Source: Lysobacter sp036697405 (GTDB taxonomy: Bacteria > Pseudomonadota > Gammaproteobacteria > Xanthomonadales > Xanthomonadaceae). Taken from it: DNA of 64,000 nt. Shown one piece after another: positions 18,330 through 29,373 of this stretch; the first letter of the stretch is position 1; every line of letters begins with the position of its first letter. The notes beneath the pieces were generated by a model that was not told the DNA's origin, did no database searches, and was given only the letters and a program-made list of their open reading frames with translations. Where the stretch lies: assembly GCF_036697405.1 (NCBI RefSeq), contig NZ_JBAHWA010000001.1, positions 496,001 through 560,000 on the forward strand. Reading direction: 5' to 3'. Position numbers and translations under genes: made by a program.

Positions 18330-18716
18330 TCAGCTCCCCCCACCCCAGGCGCGCACCGTCGCCATCCCCAGCGCCGTCATCGCCAGCGAGCCGAACAGAT
18401 GCAGCGCCGCGGTCGCCGCGGCCCAGCCGTACTGCTGGCGCAGCAATTGCTGGGTGACTTCGGCCGAGAAGGTCGAGAAGGTGGTCAGCCCGCCGAGCAG
18501 CCCGGTGATCGCGAACAATCGCCACTCCGGCGCGATCGGGGCATGCGCGTCGAACCAGGCCACCGCCAGGCCCACGCCGTAGCCGCCGATCAGGTTGGCC
18601 GCGAGCGTGCCCAGCGGCAGCGAGGCGGCGAGCGGATTGAGCCACAGCGACAGGCCCCAGCGCGCCCAGGCGCCGAGCGCGGCGCCCAGGCCGATGGCGA
18701 GAAAAGCGTAAGGCAT
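18330..18716 (-). CDS. crcB: Fluoride-specific ion channel CrcB/FluC
   Basis: A 128-residue inner-membrane protein of the usual length for CrcB. Four hydrophobic segments are visible. Family signatures are present: GAxxRW-like GAWARWGL near the N-terminus, GTLAANLIGGYGVGL in the second segment, and GLLGGLTTFSTFS in the third. CrcB dimers export fluoride passively and protect the cell. The start at 18716 follows AGGGAGAA. It lies just after rarA in the same direction, a common order in Xanthomonadaceae. Confidence 0.95.
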   Translation of the reverse strand: MPYAFLAIGLGAALGAWARWGLSLWLNPLAASLPLGTLAANLIGGYGVGLAVAWFDAHAPIAPEWRLFAITGLLGGLTTFSTFSAEVTQQLLRQQYGWAAATAALHLFGSLAMTALGMATVRAWGGGS

Positions 18717-18744
18717 GCGGCGGTTCTCCCTGCGTACGATCGCG

Positions 18745-20103
18745 CTAGCCGTCGCCGCGCGCCTTGGCGCGCGCCGCGCGCAGGCGGTCGAGTTTGTCCT
18801 TGAGCTTGATCTCCAGCCCGCGCTCCACCGGCCGGTAGTAGACCCGCTCGCCCATCTCGTCCGGGAAGCCGGTCTGGTCCAGCGCGATCCCGCCTTCGGC
18901 GTCGTGGTCGTACTCGTAGCCCCGGGCGTAGCCGAGCTGCTTCATCAGCTTGGTCGGCGCGTTGCGCAGGTGCAGCGGCACCGCCTGGGTGCCGAACTCG
19001 GCGACGTCGCTGCGGGCAGCGTTGTAGGCCGCGTAGGCGGCATTGGATTTAGCGGTGCTGGCCAGGTAGATCGCCAGCTGCGCGAACGCCAGTTCGCCTT
19101 CCGGGCTGCCGAGGCGGTCGTAGGTGTCCCAGGCTTCCAGCGCCATCTGCAGGGCGCGCGGATCGGCCAGGCCGATGTCCTCGACCGCCATCCGGGTCAG
19201 GCGCCGTGCCAGATAGGCCGGGTCGCAGCCGCCGTCGAGCATGCGCGCGAGCCAGTACACGGCGGCATCGGGATTGGAGCTGCGCACGGATTTGTGCAGC
19301 GCCGAGATCTGGTCGTAGAACTGCTCGCCGCCCTTGTCGAAGCGGCGGGTGCGGTCGGCCAACACCTGGGCCAGACTGGCCTCGGTGATGCGGCCGCCTT
19401 CGTCGGCGGCCAGTTCGGCGGCGATTTCCAGCAGGGTCAGGCCGCGGCGCACGTCGCCGTCGGCGGCGCCGGCGATCTGCATCAGCAGCCCGTCGTCGAC
19501 CGCGATGCCCTGCCCGCCCAGGCCGCGCTCCTCGTCGTCCAGCGCATGCCGCAGCGCCAGCGCGATGTCGTCGGCCGACACCGCCTCCATCACGTGCACG
19601 CGGCAGCGCGAGAGCAGCGCCGAGTTGAGTTCGAACGAGGGGTTTTCGGTGGTGGCGCCGACGAACAGGATGGTGCCGCGCTCGATATGCGGCAGGAAGG
19701 CGTCCTGCTGGGCCTTGTTGAAGCGGTGGACCTCGTCGACGAACAGCACCGTGCGGCGCCCCTCGGCGAAGCGGTGCGCGGCCTCGGCCAGGACTTGGCG
19801 CACCTCCGGCAGGCCGGACAGCACCGCCGAGATGGCGCGGAACTCGGCGTCGGAATAGCGCGCCAGCAACAGGGCCAGGGTGGTCTTGCCGCAACCCGGC
19901 GGGCCCCACAGGATCATCGAATGCACGTGCCCGGACTCGACCGCGCGACGCAGCGCGGTGCCGGGCGCGACCAGCCGACGCTGGCCGACCATGTCGTCCA
20001 GGCTGCGCGGGCGCATGCGTTCGGCCAGCGGGCGCAGGCCCTCGCGGTCGACGCTGAGCAGGTCGGGTTCGTCCTCGGAACGGCGGGAGTTTCGGCGGGC
20101 CAC
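18745..20103 (-). CDS. rarA: Replication-associated recombination protein A (AAA+ ATPase)
   Basis: RarA/MgsA acts at stalled replication forks and resembles clamp-loader ATPases. Walker A GPPGCGKTT and Walker B LFVDEVHRF are visible, followed by the sensor regions and the C-terminal tetramerisation domain (FDKGGEQFYDQISALHKS, then MARRLTRMAVEDIG-type motifs). I chose the GTG at 20103, giving 452 residues, close to the E. coli length of 447; an earlier in-frame TTG at 20196 is possible, and no strong ribosome site settles it. lolA and ftsK lie further along on the same strand. Confidence 0.92.
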   Translation of the reverse strand: MARRNSRRSEDEPDLLSVDREGLRPLAERMRPRSLDDMVGQRRLVAPGTALRRAVESGHVHSMILWGPPGCGKTTLALLLARYSDAEFRAISAVLSGLPEVRQVLAEAAHRFAEGRRTVLFVDEVHRFNKAQQDAFLPHIERGTILFVGATTENPSFELNSALLSRCRVHVMEAVSADDIALALRHALDDEERGLGGQGIAVDDGLLMQIAGAADGDVRRGLTLLEIAAELAADEGGRITEASLAQVLADRTRRFDKGGEQFYDQISALHKSVRSSNPDAAVYWLARMLDGGCDPAYLARRLTRMAVEDIGLADPRALQMALEAWDTYDRLGSPEGELAFAQLAIYLASTAKSNAAYAAYNAARSDVAEFGTQAVPLHLRNAPTKLMKQLGYARGYEYDHDAEGGIALDQTGFPDEMGERVYYRPVERGLEIKLKDKLDRLRAARAKARGDG

Positions 20104-20306
20104 GTGTGGGTCGGTTCGTACGGCGGTGTCGACCGACACGATAGCAAGTTCGTGTCGATGCGGCCTCCAAAGCGCTCCCAAGGCCTTGATGCGCAAGGCC
20201 TTGCCCGGCGCCCCTCACAGCCGCCGCGCCCGCGCGTTGGCATTACCGGGCCGGCAACCGCGCCGCCCGGCGCGAGTGCGCGCCCAACCGGACCGGATCC
20301 CTGCGC

Positions 20307-20834
20307 ATGGCCAACTTCGATCTGTATTTTCCGCAACTGCTGCGCTTCGAAGGCGGCTACGTCGACGACCCCAACGACCCCGGCGGCGCGACCAACAAGG
20401 GCATCACCCTGCGCACCTTCCAGACCTACGCCGAGCGGGTGTTGAACCTGGCCCCGACCCTGGCCAACCTGCAGGCGCTCAGCGACGAGCAGGCCGGCGT
20501 CCTCTACCGCGCCTTGTACTGGGACGCGCTGCGCTGCGACCAAATCCAGCTGCAATGCCTGGCCGAGGACCTGTTCGACTTCTACGTCAACGCCGGCGTG
20601 CACGCGGTGTTCCTGATCCAGCGCCTGCTCGGCGCGCCGGTGGCGGTGGACGGCGTGTTCGGCCACGACTCGCTGGCCGCGCTGGAGGCCGCCGACCAGC
20701 GCACGCTGTACGCGCGCTACCGCCAGGGCCGGATCGACTATTACCGTCTGCTGGCGGCGCAGCATCCGGTGCTCACGCGCTTCCTCGCCGGCTGGCTGCG
20801 CCGCGCGCAGTGGTTCCCGGTCAACGCGCCCTGA
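20307..20834 (+). CDS. Glycoside hydrolase family 108 muramidase-like protein
   Basis: A 175-residue protein with the GH108 N-terminal signature around the presumed catalytic Glu15 (LRFEGGYVDDPNDPGGATNKG), then a small C-terminal peptidoglycan-binding region (VDGVFGHDSLAAL). Such proteins cleave peptidoglycan and are often called phage endolysins or secretion activator proteins. No signal peptide is seen, so export would need a holin or another route. It stands alone with no phage genes nearby. Confidence 0.85.
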   Translation: MANFDLYFPQLLRFEGGYVDDPNDPGGATNKGITLRTFQTYAERVLNLAPTLANLQALSDEQAGVLYRALYWDALRCDQIQLQCLAEDLFDFYVNAGVHAVFLIQRLLGAPVAVDGVFGHDSLAALEAADQRTLYARYRQGRIDYYRLLAAQHPVLTRFLAGWLRRAQWFPVNAP

Positions 20835-20941
20835 GCGATTCCGTGAGCCGGTCCGGGCCCATCGTGTTCGCGCGCATGCGCGCAGCCGAGGCGGCCGCGC
20901 GCGACCAGATGCACGATGCGGCCCCGCGAACGGACCCGGCG

Positions 20942-21418
20942 ATGGACGCCCCTGCCCTGCGCGCCTGGCGGCCCGACGACCGCGCCGCCGCGCTGGCGCT
21001 GCTGGAGGAAACCTTCCTGCACACCTGGCAGCCGCAGCTCAGCGCGGCCGCGATCCGGCGCTACCGCCGCGACCGCGTCGCCGAAGGCTACGTCGACGCG
21101 CATGGCGCGGCCTTCCTGATCGCCGAATGCGACGGCCGCGTCGCCGGCCTGCTGCACGCGAGCGCGGGCTCCGTCGAAGCCCTGCACGTGACGCGGCGCC
21201 ATCGCCGCCGCGGCATCGCGCGCCGCCTGGTGCTGGCCGCCGAAGCCGGCATGCGCGCACAGGGCATCGCGCTGGCGGGCCTGGAGACGGATACCTTCAA
21301 CCTCGAGAGCCAGGCCCTGTTCCTGGCCCTGGGCTATCGCGAGGTCGCGCGCTACCCCGATCGGAAATGGAACTGCGGCCTGACCACGATCCGCTACGAG
21401 AAGCCGCTGACACCTTGA
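20942..21418 (+). CDS. GNAT family N-acetyltransferase
   Basis: About 158 residues from the ATG at 20942; an in-frame ATG at 20909 would add 11 residues. The GNAT fold is recognisable: acetyl-CoA-binding motif RRHRRRGIARRLV preceded by the beta-4 strand VEALHV, and the C-terminal NLESQALFLALGYREV. RimI-like in layout. The substrate cannot be read from sequence. Confidence 0.85.
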   Translation: MDAPALRAWRPDDRAAALALLEETFLHTWQPQLSAAAIRRYRRDRVAEGYVDAHGAAFLIAECDGRVAGLLHASAGSVEALHVTRRHRRRGIARRLVLAAEAGMRAQGIALAGLETDTFNLESQALFLALGYREVARYPDRKWNCGLTTIRYEKPLTP

Positions 21419-21538
21419 GCGCGGGCGCGCGGCGAGCAGCCGCTCACCGCCCGTTCGTTGCGCAAGCAAAGCCTTGCGCGGCAGGCGCCCTGAGTTGCTG
21501 CGCGGCCGCGGCGTGCCGCAACCGCGCCGCGCGACGGC

Positions 21539-22204
21539 TTAGCGCTCGCCGATCACGTCGGTGCCGGCCGGCGGCACGAACTTGAACTTGCCGGCGGCGA
21601 AGGCGGGATTGCGCTTCCAGCCGCTGAAGACGATCTCGGTGCGCTGGCCCAGGCTGTCGACCACCTGCATCTGGGCCAGGCCGCTGGCGTCGAAGCCGAG
21701 CTTGGCGGTGCGGAAGTTGGCTTCGGCATTGCCCTTGGGCGCCAGCGACAACCAGCTCAGGCCGCCGGCCTTGCCGGCGTCCTTGACCACGAACTGGGCG
21801 TCGAGCTTGGCCGGATCGATCAGGGCCGACAGCGGGCTGTTCTGTTCCTCGGCGCCCTGCGGACGCACGGTGACCTGCTGCAGGTCGGGATCGTGCACCC
21901 AGACCTTGTTGCCGTCGGCGACGATCAGCTGCGGGTACGGCTTCACGTACTCCCAGCGGAACAGGCGCGGCGCCGACAGCGCGAGCTTGCCGCTGGAGGT
22001 TTCCTTGCGCTTGCCGTTGGCGTCGAACACCTGCTGGGTGAACTGCCCTTCCAGGCCCTTGAGGCCGCGGGTGAAGCTGTTGAGATCGTCCCGCGCAGCG
22101 GCGGTGGCGGCGCCGGCGGCGAACAAGGTGCCGGCGAACAGCGTGGCGGCGACCAGGACGGCGCGCGCGGCATGCCGGGCGGCGGGGAGAACGGACTGGC
22201 TCAT
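21539..22204 (-). CDS. lolA: Outer-membrane lipoprotein carrier protein LolA
   Basis: A 221-residue periplasmic chaperone that carries lipoproteins from LolCDE to LolB. The ATG at 22204 gives a signal peptide of about 36 residues (AAGAATAAA), then the LolA pattern: FTRGLKGLEGQFTQQVFDANGK, SGKLALSAPRLFRWEYVKPYPQLIVADGNKVWVHDPDLQQV. It is downstream of ftsK in the same direction, the standard ftsK-lolA-rarA order of gammaproteobacteria, here with one extra gene in between. Confidence 0.95.
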   Translation of the reverse strand: MSQSVLPAARHAARAVLVAATLFAGTLFAAGAATAAARDDLNSFTRGLKGLEGQFTQQVFDANGKRKETSSGKLALSAPRLFRWEYVKPYPQLIVADGNKVWVHDPDLQQVTVRPQGAEEQNSPLSALIDPAKLDAQFVVKDAGKAGGLSWLSLAPKGNAEANFRTAKLGFDASGLAQMQVVDSLGQRTEIVFSGWKRNPAFAAGKFKFVPPAGTDVIGER

Positions 22205-22354
22205 GCGATCGATCGCTCCGGAAAGACGTGCTGCGGCGAGTCTGCCGCGAGCAAACTGAATAGGTGCTGCGCAATGCGCCAGTATCGCGCGAAAGCACAC
22301 GCGGGGTTCAGTCCCGCGATGGCGGCGTGAGCGCCGCGCACAGGTCGGCAGCGC

Positions 22355-23167
22355 TCAGAACCCGCGCAGCGTGCTGCGCTTGATCTCCGGCTCGATCTGG
22401 CGATGCGGCGCGTTCTCGACGCCGGGCCCGGTCTGCAGGCCGACGCTGGGCAGCTCGCTCTCCAGGTGTTCGCAGCGTCCGGACTCGTCGCAGGAATACA
22501 CCTGCGGCGCGGCCGCGACCAGGGTGGCGTCGCTGTCGCTGCCCACGGTCACGTAGGCGCCGCTCGCGCGCGGCGCGGCCCTTGCGGGTTCGAGCCGGGC
22601 CAAGGCCGGTACGGACGTTATGGGCGCCGCCGATGCCGATGGAGCGCCTGCGCTCGCCGAGGCGAGCGGCGCCTCGTCCACGCCCAAGGGCACGATCTCC
22701 AACGCGACGGCGTCGGCCGCCGCGGGCACGGTGATGGCGGGCGCGCCATGCTTGGGTGCGACCGCGGACATCGGCACCGGCGCGACGACCGCAACGGCGA
22801 CCGGCGCTGGGGAAGTCCGCGCGAGCCCGGCGACGGTAGGCGAAAGCGGAGCGGAACCGGCGCTGGGCGCGACCGCTGCGGCGGGCACCGGCGCGCCCGC
22901 GACGGGAATCGGATCCGCACTCGGATCCGCACGCGGCACGCGCGGCGGCACCGCCTGGGATTCGGCCACCGGCTCCGGCGCCCGCTCGGTCTCGCGCGCC
23001 TGCGGCGCCTGCGCCTGCGGCGGCAGCCGCTTGGCCGGATCCTGGTCCAACAGCGAAGGCGTATTGCGCCAACGCACCCATTCCTGGGCCGGCGACGATG
23101 GCGAAACACAGACGATCACCCAGAACGCCGCGATCGCGACGCCCGTCCTGCTCGAATTCCAGGCCAT
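22355..23167 (-). CDS. Ala/Pro-rich secreted or anchored hypothetical protein
   Basis: A 270-residue protein between ftsK and lolA. A hydrophobic N-terminus (VAIAAFWVIVCVS) could be a signal peptide or anchor. Most of the chain is Ala/Pro/Val-rich low complexity. The end is more ordered (VYSCDESGRCEHLESELPSVG, with two Cys seven residues apart). No family recognised. It interrupts an otherwise standard ftsK-lolA pair. Confidence 0.65.
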   Translation of the reverse strand: MAWNSSRTGVAIAAFWVIVCVSPSSPAQEWVRWRNTPSLLDQDPAKRLPPQAQAPQARETERAPEPVAESQAVPPRVPRADPSADPIPVAGAPVPAAAVAPSAGSAPLSPTVAGLARTSPAPVAVAVVAPVPMSAVAPKHGAPAITVPAAADAVALEIVPLGVDEAPLASASAGAPSASAAPITSVPALARLEPARAAPRASGAYVTVGSDSDATLVAAAPQVYSCDESGRCEHLESELPSVGLQTGPGVENAPHRQIEPEIKRSTLRGF

Positions 23168-23293
23168 GCGGCCATCCCCCGAGTCCGAACCGCGTATCCC
23201 CCCCTGCGGTCCAGCTTAGGGCGTCGTTGTGACAGCCGCCAGTCCGGCGCCTGCCGCCCGTCGGCCCGCGGCCGGCTTCGGCGCGGCGCGGCC

Positions 23294-25651
<2,358 letters not shown>

Positions 25652-25733
25652 CGTGATGTTCTGCCTGAGCTAGATTCCGTTAGTTATTGAATATACGGCG
25701 GAACAGACCGAAATAACAGCCAATTCACAGCAA

Positions 25734-25831
25734 GATCCCCGCCGTAGCGGGGATCCGCGGGCGCCGCGGGGCGCCTCGCCGTCGTCCCGGCGGGACGACG
25801 GCCGGGCCGGCCTCCCTCGCGGAAGGCCCGG
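25734..25831. repeat. Cluster of three hairpins between ald and ftsK
   Basis: Three GC-rich inverted repeats in a row: 25734-25742 with 25747-25755 (loop CGTA), 25780-25788 with 25792-25800, and an imperfect one around 25801-25831. They lie after the ald stop and before ftsK, and may end ald transcription or be REP-like elements. Confidence 0.55.
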
Positions 25832-25839
25832 ACGCCACG

Positions 25840-26907
25840 TTACAGCTTCATGCCCTGCAGCGCAGGATGCACCAACCGGCCGCCTTCGACATTGATGCCG
25901 CGCACCAGCGCCTGGTTGCCGCGCCAGTCGCCGCCGGCCAGCTTGTTGACCCAGGGCAGGATCGCCGCGCAGATCGCCTGCGACGAGGTCTGCGGCACCG
26001 CGCCGGGCATGTTGGTCACGCAGAAGTGGGTCACGCCCTCCTCCACATAGGTCGGCTCCTTCCAGGTGGTCGGGCGCGAGGTCTCGAAGCAACCGCCCTG
26101 GTCGATCGAGATGTCGACCACCACGCTGCCGTCTTCCATGCCCTTGAGCATGTCGCGGGTCAGCACGTGCGGCGCGCGCGCGCCGGTCACCAGCACCGCG
26201 CCGATCACCAGGTCGGCGGAGGCGACTTCGCGCGTCACCACGTCGTCGTAGGGGAACAGCGCGGTGACGTTATTGCCCAGGCGCATCATCTGGTCCATGC
26301 GGTCCTGGCGCATTTCGAACACGGTCACGTTGGAGCCGCCGGCCGCGGCCAGGGCCGCCGAAGCGCCGCCGGCCTGGCCCGCGCCGAACACCACGACCTT
26401 GCCGCGCTCGGTGGACGGCAGGCCGCCCAGCAGCTTGCCCTTGCCGTTCATGGGCTGGTGCAACAGGTGGGTGCCGACCTGGACGCCGATCTTGCCGGCG
26501 ATGATCGACATCGGCGCCAGCAGCGGCAGGTCGCCGTTGGGCAGCTCCACGGTCTCGAAGGCGACGCCGGTCAGGCCGATGTCCAGCAACTGCCTGGTCA
26601 GCACCGGCTCGGCGGCCAGGTGCAGGTAGCAGAACAGCAGGTGGTCCTTGCGCAGGTGCCGCAGATCGCCGGCGATCGGCTCCTTGACCTTCACGATCAG
26701 CTCGCCCTGCTCGTACAGGGCGGCGGCGTCCGGCGCGATCCTGACGCCCAGGCGGGTGTAGTCGAGGTCCTTGAAGCCGCTTTTGACGCCGGCCTGCGTT
26801 TCCAGCCAGACCTCGTGGCCGCGCTTGACCAGGTCGCCGGCGGCGGCCGGGACCAGGGCCACGCGCCCTTCCAGGGTCTTGGTTTCCTTGGGTACGCCGA
26901 TGCGCAT
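25840..26907 (-). CDS. ald: Alanine dehydrogenase
   Basis: Catalyses the reversible NAD-dependent deamination of L-alanine to pyruvate and ammonia. About 355 residues from the ATG at 26907 (MRIGVPKETKTLEGRVAL), which lies nine bases from GGAG; an ATG two codons earlier (26913) is too close to it. Substrate-binding KVKEP and the NAD-binding glycine motif GAGQAGGASA are visible, as is MANG-like SIDQGGCFETSRPTTW near the end. It diverges from trxB. Confidence 0.95.
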   Translation of the reverse strand: MRIGVPKETKTLEGRVALVPAAAGDLVKRGHEVWLETQAGVKSGFKDLDYTRLGVRIAPDAAALYEQGELIVKVKEPIAGDLRHLRKDHLLFCYLHLAAEPVLTRQLLDIGLTGVAFETVELPNGDLPLLAPMSIIAGKIGVQVGTHLLHQPMNGKGKLLGGLPSTERGKVVVFGAGQAGGASAALAAAGGSNVTVFEMRQDRMDQMMRLGNNVTALFPYDDVVTREVASADLVIGAVLVTGARAPHVLTRDMLKGMEDGSVVVDISIDQGGCFETSRPTTWKEPTYVEEGVTHFCVTNMPGAVPQTSSQAICAAILPWVNKLAGGDWRGNQALVRGINVEGGRLVHPALQGMKL

Positions 26908-27158
26908 CGCCATGCTCTCCGGTGGGATCGGAACCGGTGGATCGGAAAACGCCGCATGCGCTGCGCGCCCAGCCATGTGCTGCGGCGGAGGGGCCGGATC
27001 GCGAGCCGTGCAACATTGCGTCCGCGGCGCGCGCCTTGTGTTGCCGAGACGTCGCCGCCAAGCTATGGCGTCAACCGCATCTTCAACACGCTGGCGTACG
27101 GCTCGCGTGCCGGAGACACATCGCGCGAACGCGCGTCCCATAGCCCGCGATTATATAC

Positions 27159-28112
27159 ATGACCCCTTCGAAGCACTCCCGCGTCGTCATCCTCGGTTCC
27201 GGCCCCGCCGGCTGGACCGCCGCCGTCTACGCCGCCCGCGCCAACCTCAAACCGCTGGTCATCACCGGCCTGCAGCAGGGCGGCCAGCTGATGACCACGA
27301 CCGAGGTCGACAACTGGCCCGGCGACGCCCACGGCCTGATGGGGCCGGACCTGATGGCGCGCATGCAATCGCATGCCGAACGCTTCGACACCGAGGTGGT
27401 GTTCGACCACATCCACAGCGCCGATCTGTCCAAGCGTCCGTTCCGCCTCACCGGCGACAGCGGCGAGTACACCGCCGACGCCCTGATCATCGCCACCGGC
27501 GCCACCGCCAAGTACCTGGGCCTGCCCTCGGAAGAGGAATACAAGGGCCGCGGCGTGTCCGCCTGCGCGACCTGCGACGGTTTCTTCTACAAGGACCAGG
27601 ACGTGGCGGTGATCGGCGGCGGCAACACCGCGGTCGAGGAAGCGCTGTACCTGTCCAACATCGCGCGCAAGGTCTACCTGGTCCACCGCCGCGACACCCT
27701 GCGCGCCGAGAAGATCATGCAGGACAAGCTGCACGCCAAGATCCAGGCCGGCAAGATCGAGCCGGTGTGGCACCACGTGGTCGAGGAAGTGCTGGGCAAC
27801 GACGCCGGCGTGACCGGCCTGCGGGTGAAGTCGGTGCAGGACGATTCGGTGCGCGAGCTGGCGATCCACGGCTTCTTCGTCGCCATCGGCCATACCCCGA
27901 ACACCACCCTGTTCGAGGGCCAACTCGAGATGAAGAACGGCTACCTGACCATCAAGACCGGCCTGGACGGCAACGCCACCCAGACCTCGGTCGAGGGCGT
28001 GTTCGCCGCCGGCGACGTCGCCGACCAGGTCTACCGCCAGGCGATCACCTCGGCCGGCTTCGGCTGCATGGCGGCGCTGGACGCAGAGAAGTTCCTCGAC
28101 AAGGACGCCTGA
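27159..28112 (+). CDS. trxB: Thioredoxin-disulfide reductase
   Basis: A 317-residue flavoenzyme that passes electrons from NADPH to thioredoxin. FAD motif GSGPAGWTAAVYAARA (13-28), redox-active CATC at 136-139, NADPH motif IGGGNTAVEEA (152-162), and C-terminal FAD motif GVFAAGDVADQVYRQA are all present. Length is typical of the bacterial low-molecular-weight enzyme. Followed after two bases by a Sel1-like gene, suggesting an operon. Confidence 0.97.
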   Translation: MTPSKHSRVVILGSGPAGWTAAVYAARANLKPLVITGLQQGGQLMTTTEVDNWPGDAHGLMGPDLMARMQSHAERFDTEVVFDHIHSADLSKRPFRLTGDSGEYTADALIIATGATAKYLGLPSEEEYKGRGVSACATCDGFFYKDQDVAVIGGGNTAVEEALYLSNIARKVYLVHRRDTLRAEKIMQDKLHAKIQAGKIEPVWHHVVEEVLGNDAGVTGLRVKSVQDDSVRELAIHGFFVAIGHTPNTTLFEGQLEMKNGYLTIKTGLDGNATQTSVEGVFAAGDVADQVYRQAITSAGFGCMAALDAEKFLDKDA

Positions 28113-28114
28113 GC

Positions 28115-28924
28115 GTGCGCGGCGCGCTCGCGGCGGTGGGGTGGCTGCTGGCGCTGGCGATCGCGCCCGACGCAATCGCGCGCGAACCGGGCTTGTTCTG
28201 CCTGGATCGCGCCGAGCTCGCGCAGCGGCGCAAGAACGCCGGCGACGCGGCGCGGCAATACATCTACAGCGACAAGAGCAGCTTCGGCTCGTTGATCGCC
28301 GGCTACGAAAGCACGCTCGCGGCCGCCGAACGCGGCGACAAAGTTTCTCAGCGCAAGATCGGCGGCTTCTGGGCCGCCTGCGTGCTCGACGGCGACGGCA
28401 TGAGCGCGCCCAAGCAGGCCACGGCCGCGGCCTATCTGAGCGCCGCGGCCAAGCGCGGCGATAGCCAGGCCGCGCGCTATCTGGCGCTGTTCTACGCGCT
28501 GGGCAGCGGGGTGCCGGCCGACTACGCGCAGGCCTACCGCCAGCTGGTCGCCTCCGGTTATCCGGAGACGAACCTGGCCCAGTCCGTCGCCACGCTTAAA
28601 GTCGCCCAGGCATCGCCGGCAGAGCAGCAGGCGATCGTGGCCTTCGGGCAAGCGCTGCGGGCACTGCTCCAGCAACGCCTGCAGCCGCTGGCGGAGCAGA
28701 TCGTGCGCAAGGAAGCGGCGGGTCGCCCGCTGTCGGTGCGCGCGGGGGTCTACACCTGCCCCAACCGCGTCGAGATCGTGCAGGCCGACGAGGGCATCGA
28801 GCGCGAAGCGCTGCTGCCGCAATTGCAGTCCCTGGTCCAGCGCCTGCCGTCGGCCGGCCTTCCCTGCAACGCCGACGACGGCCGGCCGGTGGGCATGCTC
28901 ATACCGTTCACGATCAAACGCTGA
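28115..28924 (+). CDS. Secreted protein with Sel1-like repeats
   Basis: A 269-residue protein starting with GTG at 28115, two bases after trxB. Signal peptide about 1-22 (APDAIA). The middle has helical-repeat sequence of the Sel1/TPR kind (AYLSAAAKRGDSQAARYLAL, then GSGVPADYAQAYRQL). Sel1 repeats mediate protein contacts. Two Cys pairs may form disulfides in the periplasm. Its stop overlaps the next start (TGATG), so it is translationally coupled to the acetyltransferase. Confidence 0.75.
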   Translation: MRGALAAVGWLLALAIAPDAIAREPGLFCLDRAELAQRRKNAGDAARQYIYSDKSSFGSLIAGYESTLAAAERGDKVSQRKIGGFWAACVLDGDGMSAPKQATAAAYLSAAAKRGDSQAARYLALFYALGSGVPADYAQAYRQLVASGYPETNLAQSVATLKVAQASPAEQQAIVAFGQALRALLQQRLQPLAEQIVRKEAAGRPLSVRAGVYTCPNRVEIVQADEGIEREALLPQLQSLVQRLPSAGLPCNADDGRPVGMLIPFTIKR

Positions 28925-29373
28925 TGACGACAACTCCCGCACTGCAGATCCGCGACGACCGCGACGGCCCCTGCTCGGACCAGGACTTCGCGCGCATCCA
29001 CGAATTCATCGGGCAGTCCTATTGGGCCGCCGGCATTCCCGCGCAAACCCTGCGCCGCGCCCTGGAGCACTCGCTGTGCTACCGCGGCTACCTCGACGGC
29101 GAACTGGTCGCGTTCGCGCGCGCGGTCAGCGACCGGGCCACCTTCGCCTACCTCGCCGACGTGTTCGTACTGGAGTCGCAACGCGGCCGCGGCTACGGCC
29201 GTGCGATCGTGCGCGCAGCGATGGACGACGCGCGCCTGCAGGGCCTGCGCCGCTGGCACCTGGTCACGCGCGACATGCACCGTCTGTATGCGGGCCTGGG
29301 CTTCGACGCCCTGAGCCAGCCCGAGCTCCACATGCAGCGCCACGACCCCGATGTCTACCGACGCGGCGGCTGA
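28924..29373 (+). CDS. GNAT family N-acetyltransferase
   Basis: A 149-residue GNAT protein. Motif A is clear: YLADVFVLESQRGRGYGRAIV, with the RGRGYG acetyl-CoA loop; then HLVTRDMHRLYAGLGFDAL. Resembles the small amino-acid acetyltransferases common in Xanthomonadaceae. Its start overlaps the upstream stop, and its end overlaps the next gene by 23 bases. Confidence 0.85.
   Translation: MTTTPALQIRDDRDGPCSDQDFARIHEFIGQSYWAAGIPAQTLRRALEHSLCYRGYLDGELVAFARAVSDRATFAYLADVFVLESQRGRGYGRAIVRAAMDDARLQGLRRWHLVTRDMHRLYAGLGFDALSQPELHMQRHDPDVYRRGG

Noticed and set aside
20307..20834. Prophage remnant suggested by the GH108 lysozyme-like gene
   Set aside because: No other phage gene, integrase or att repeat lies nearby, so a single resident gene is the simpler reading.
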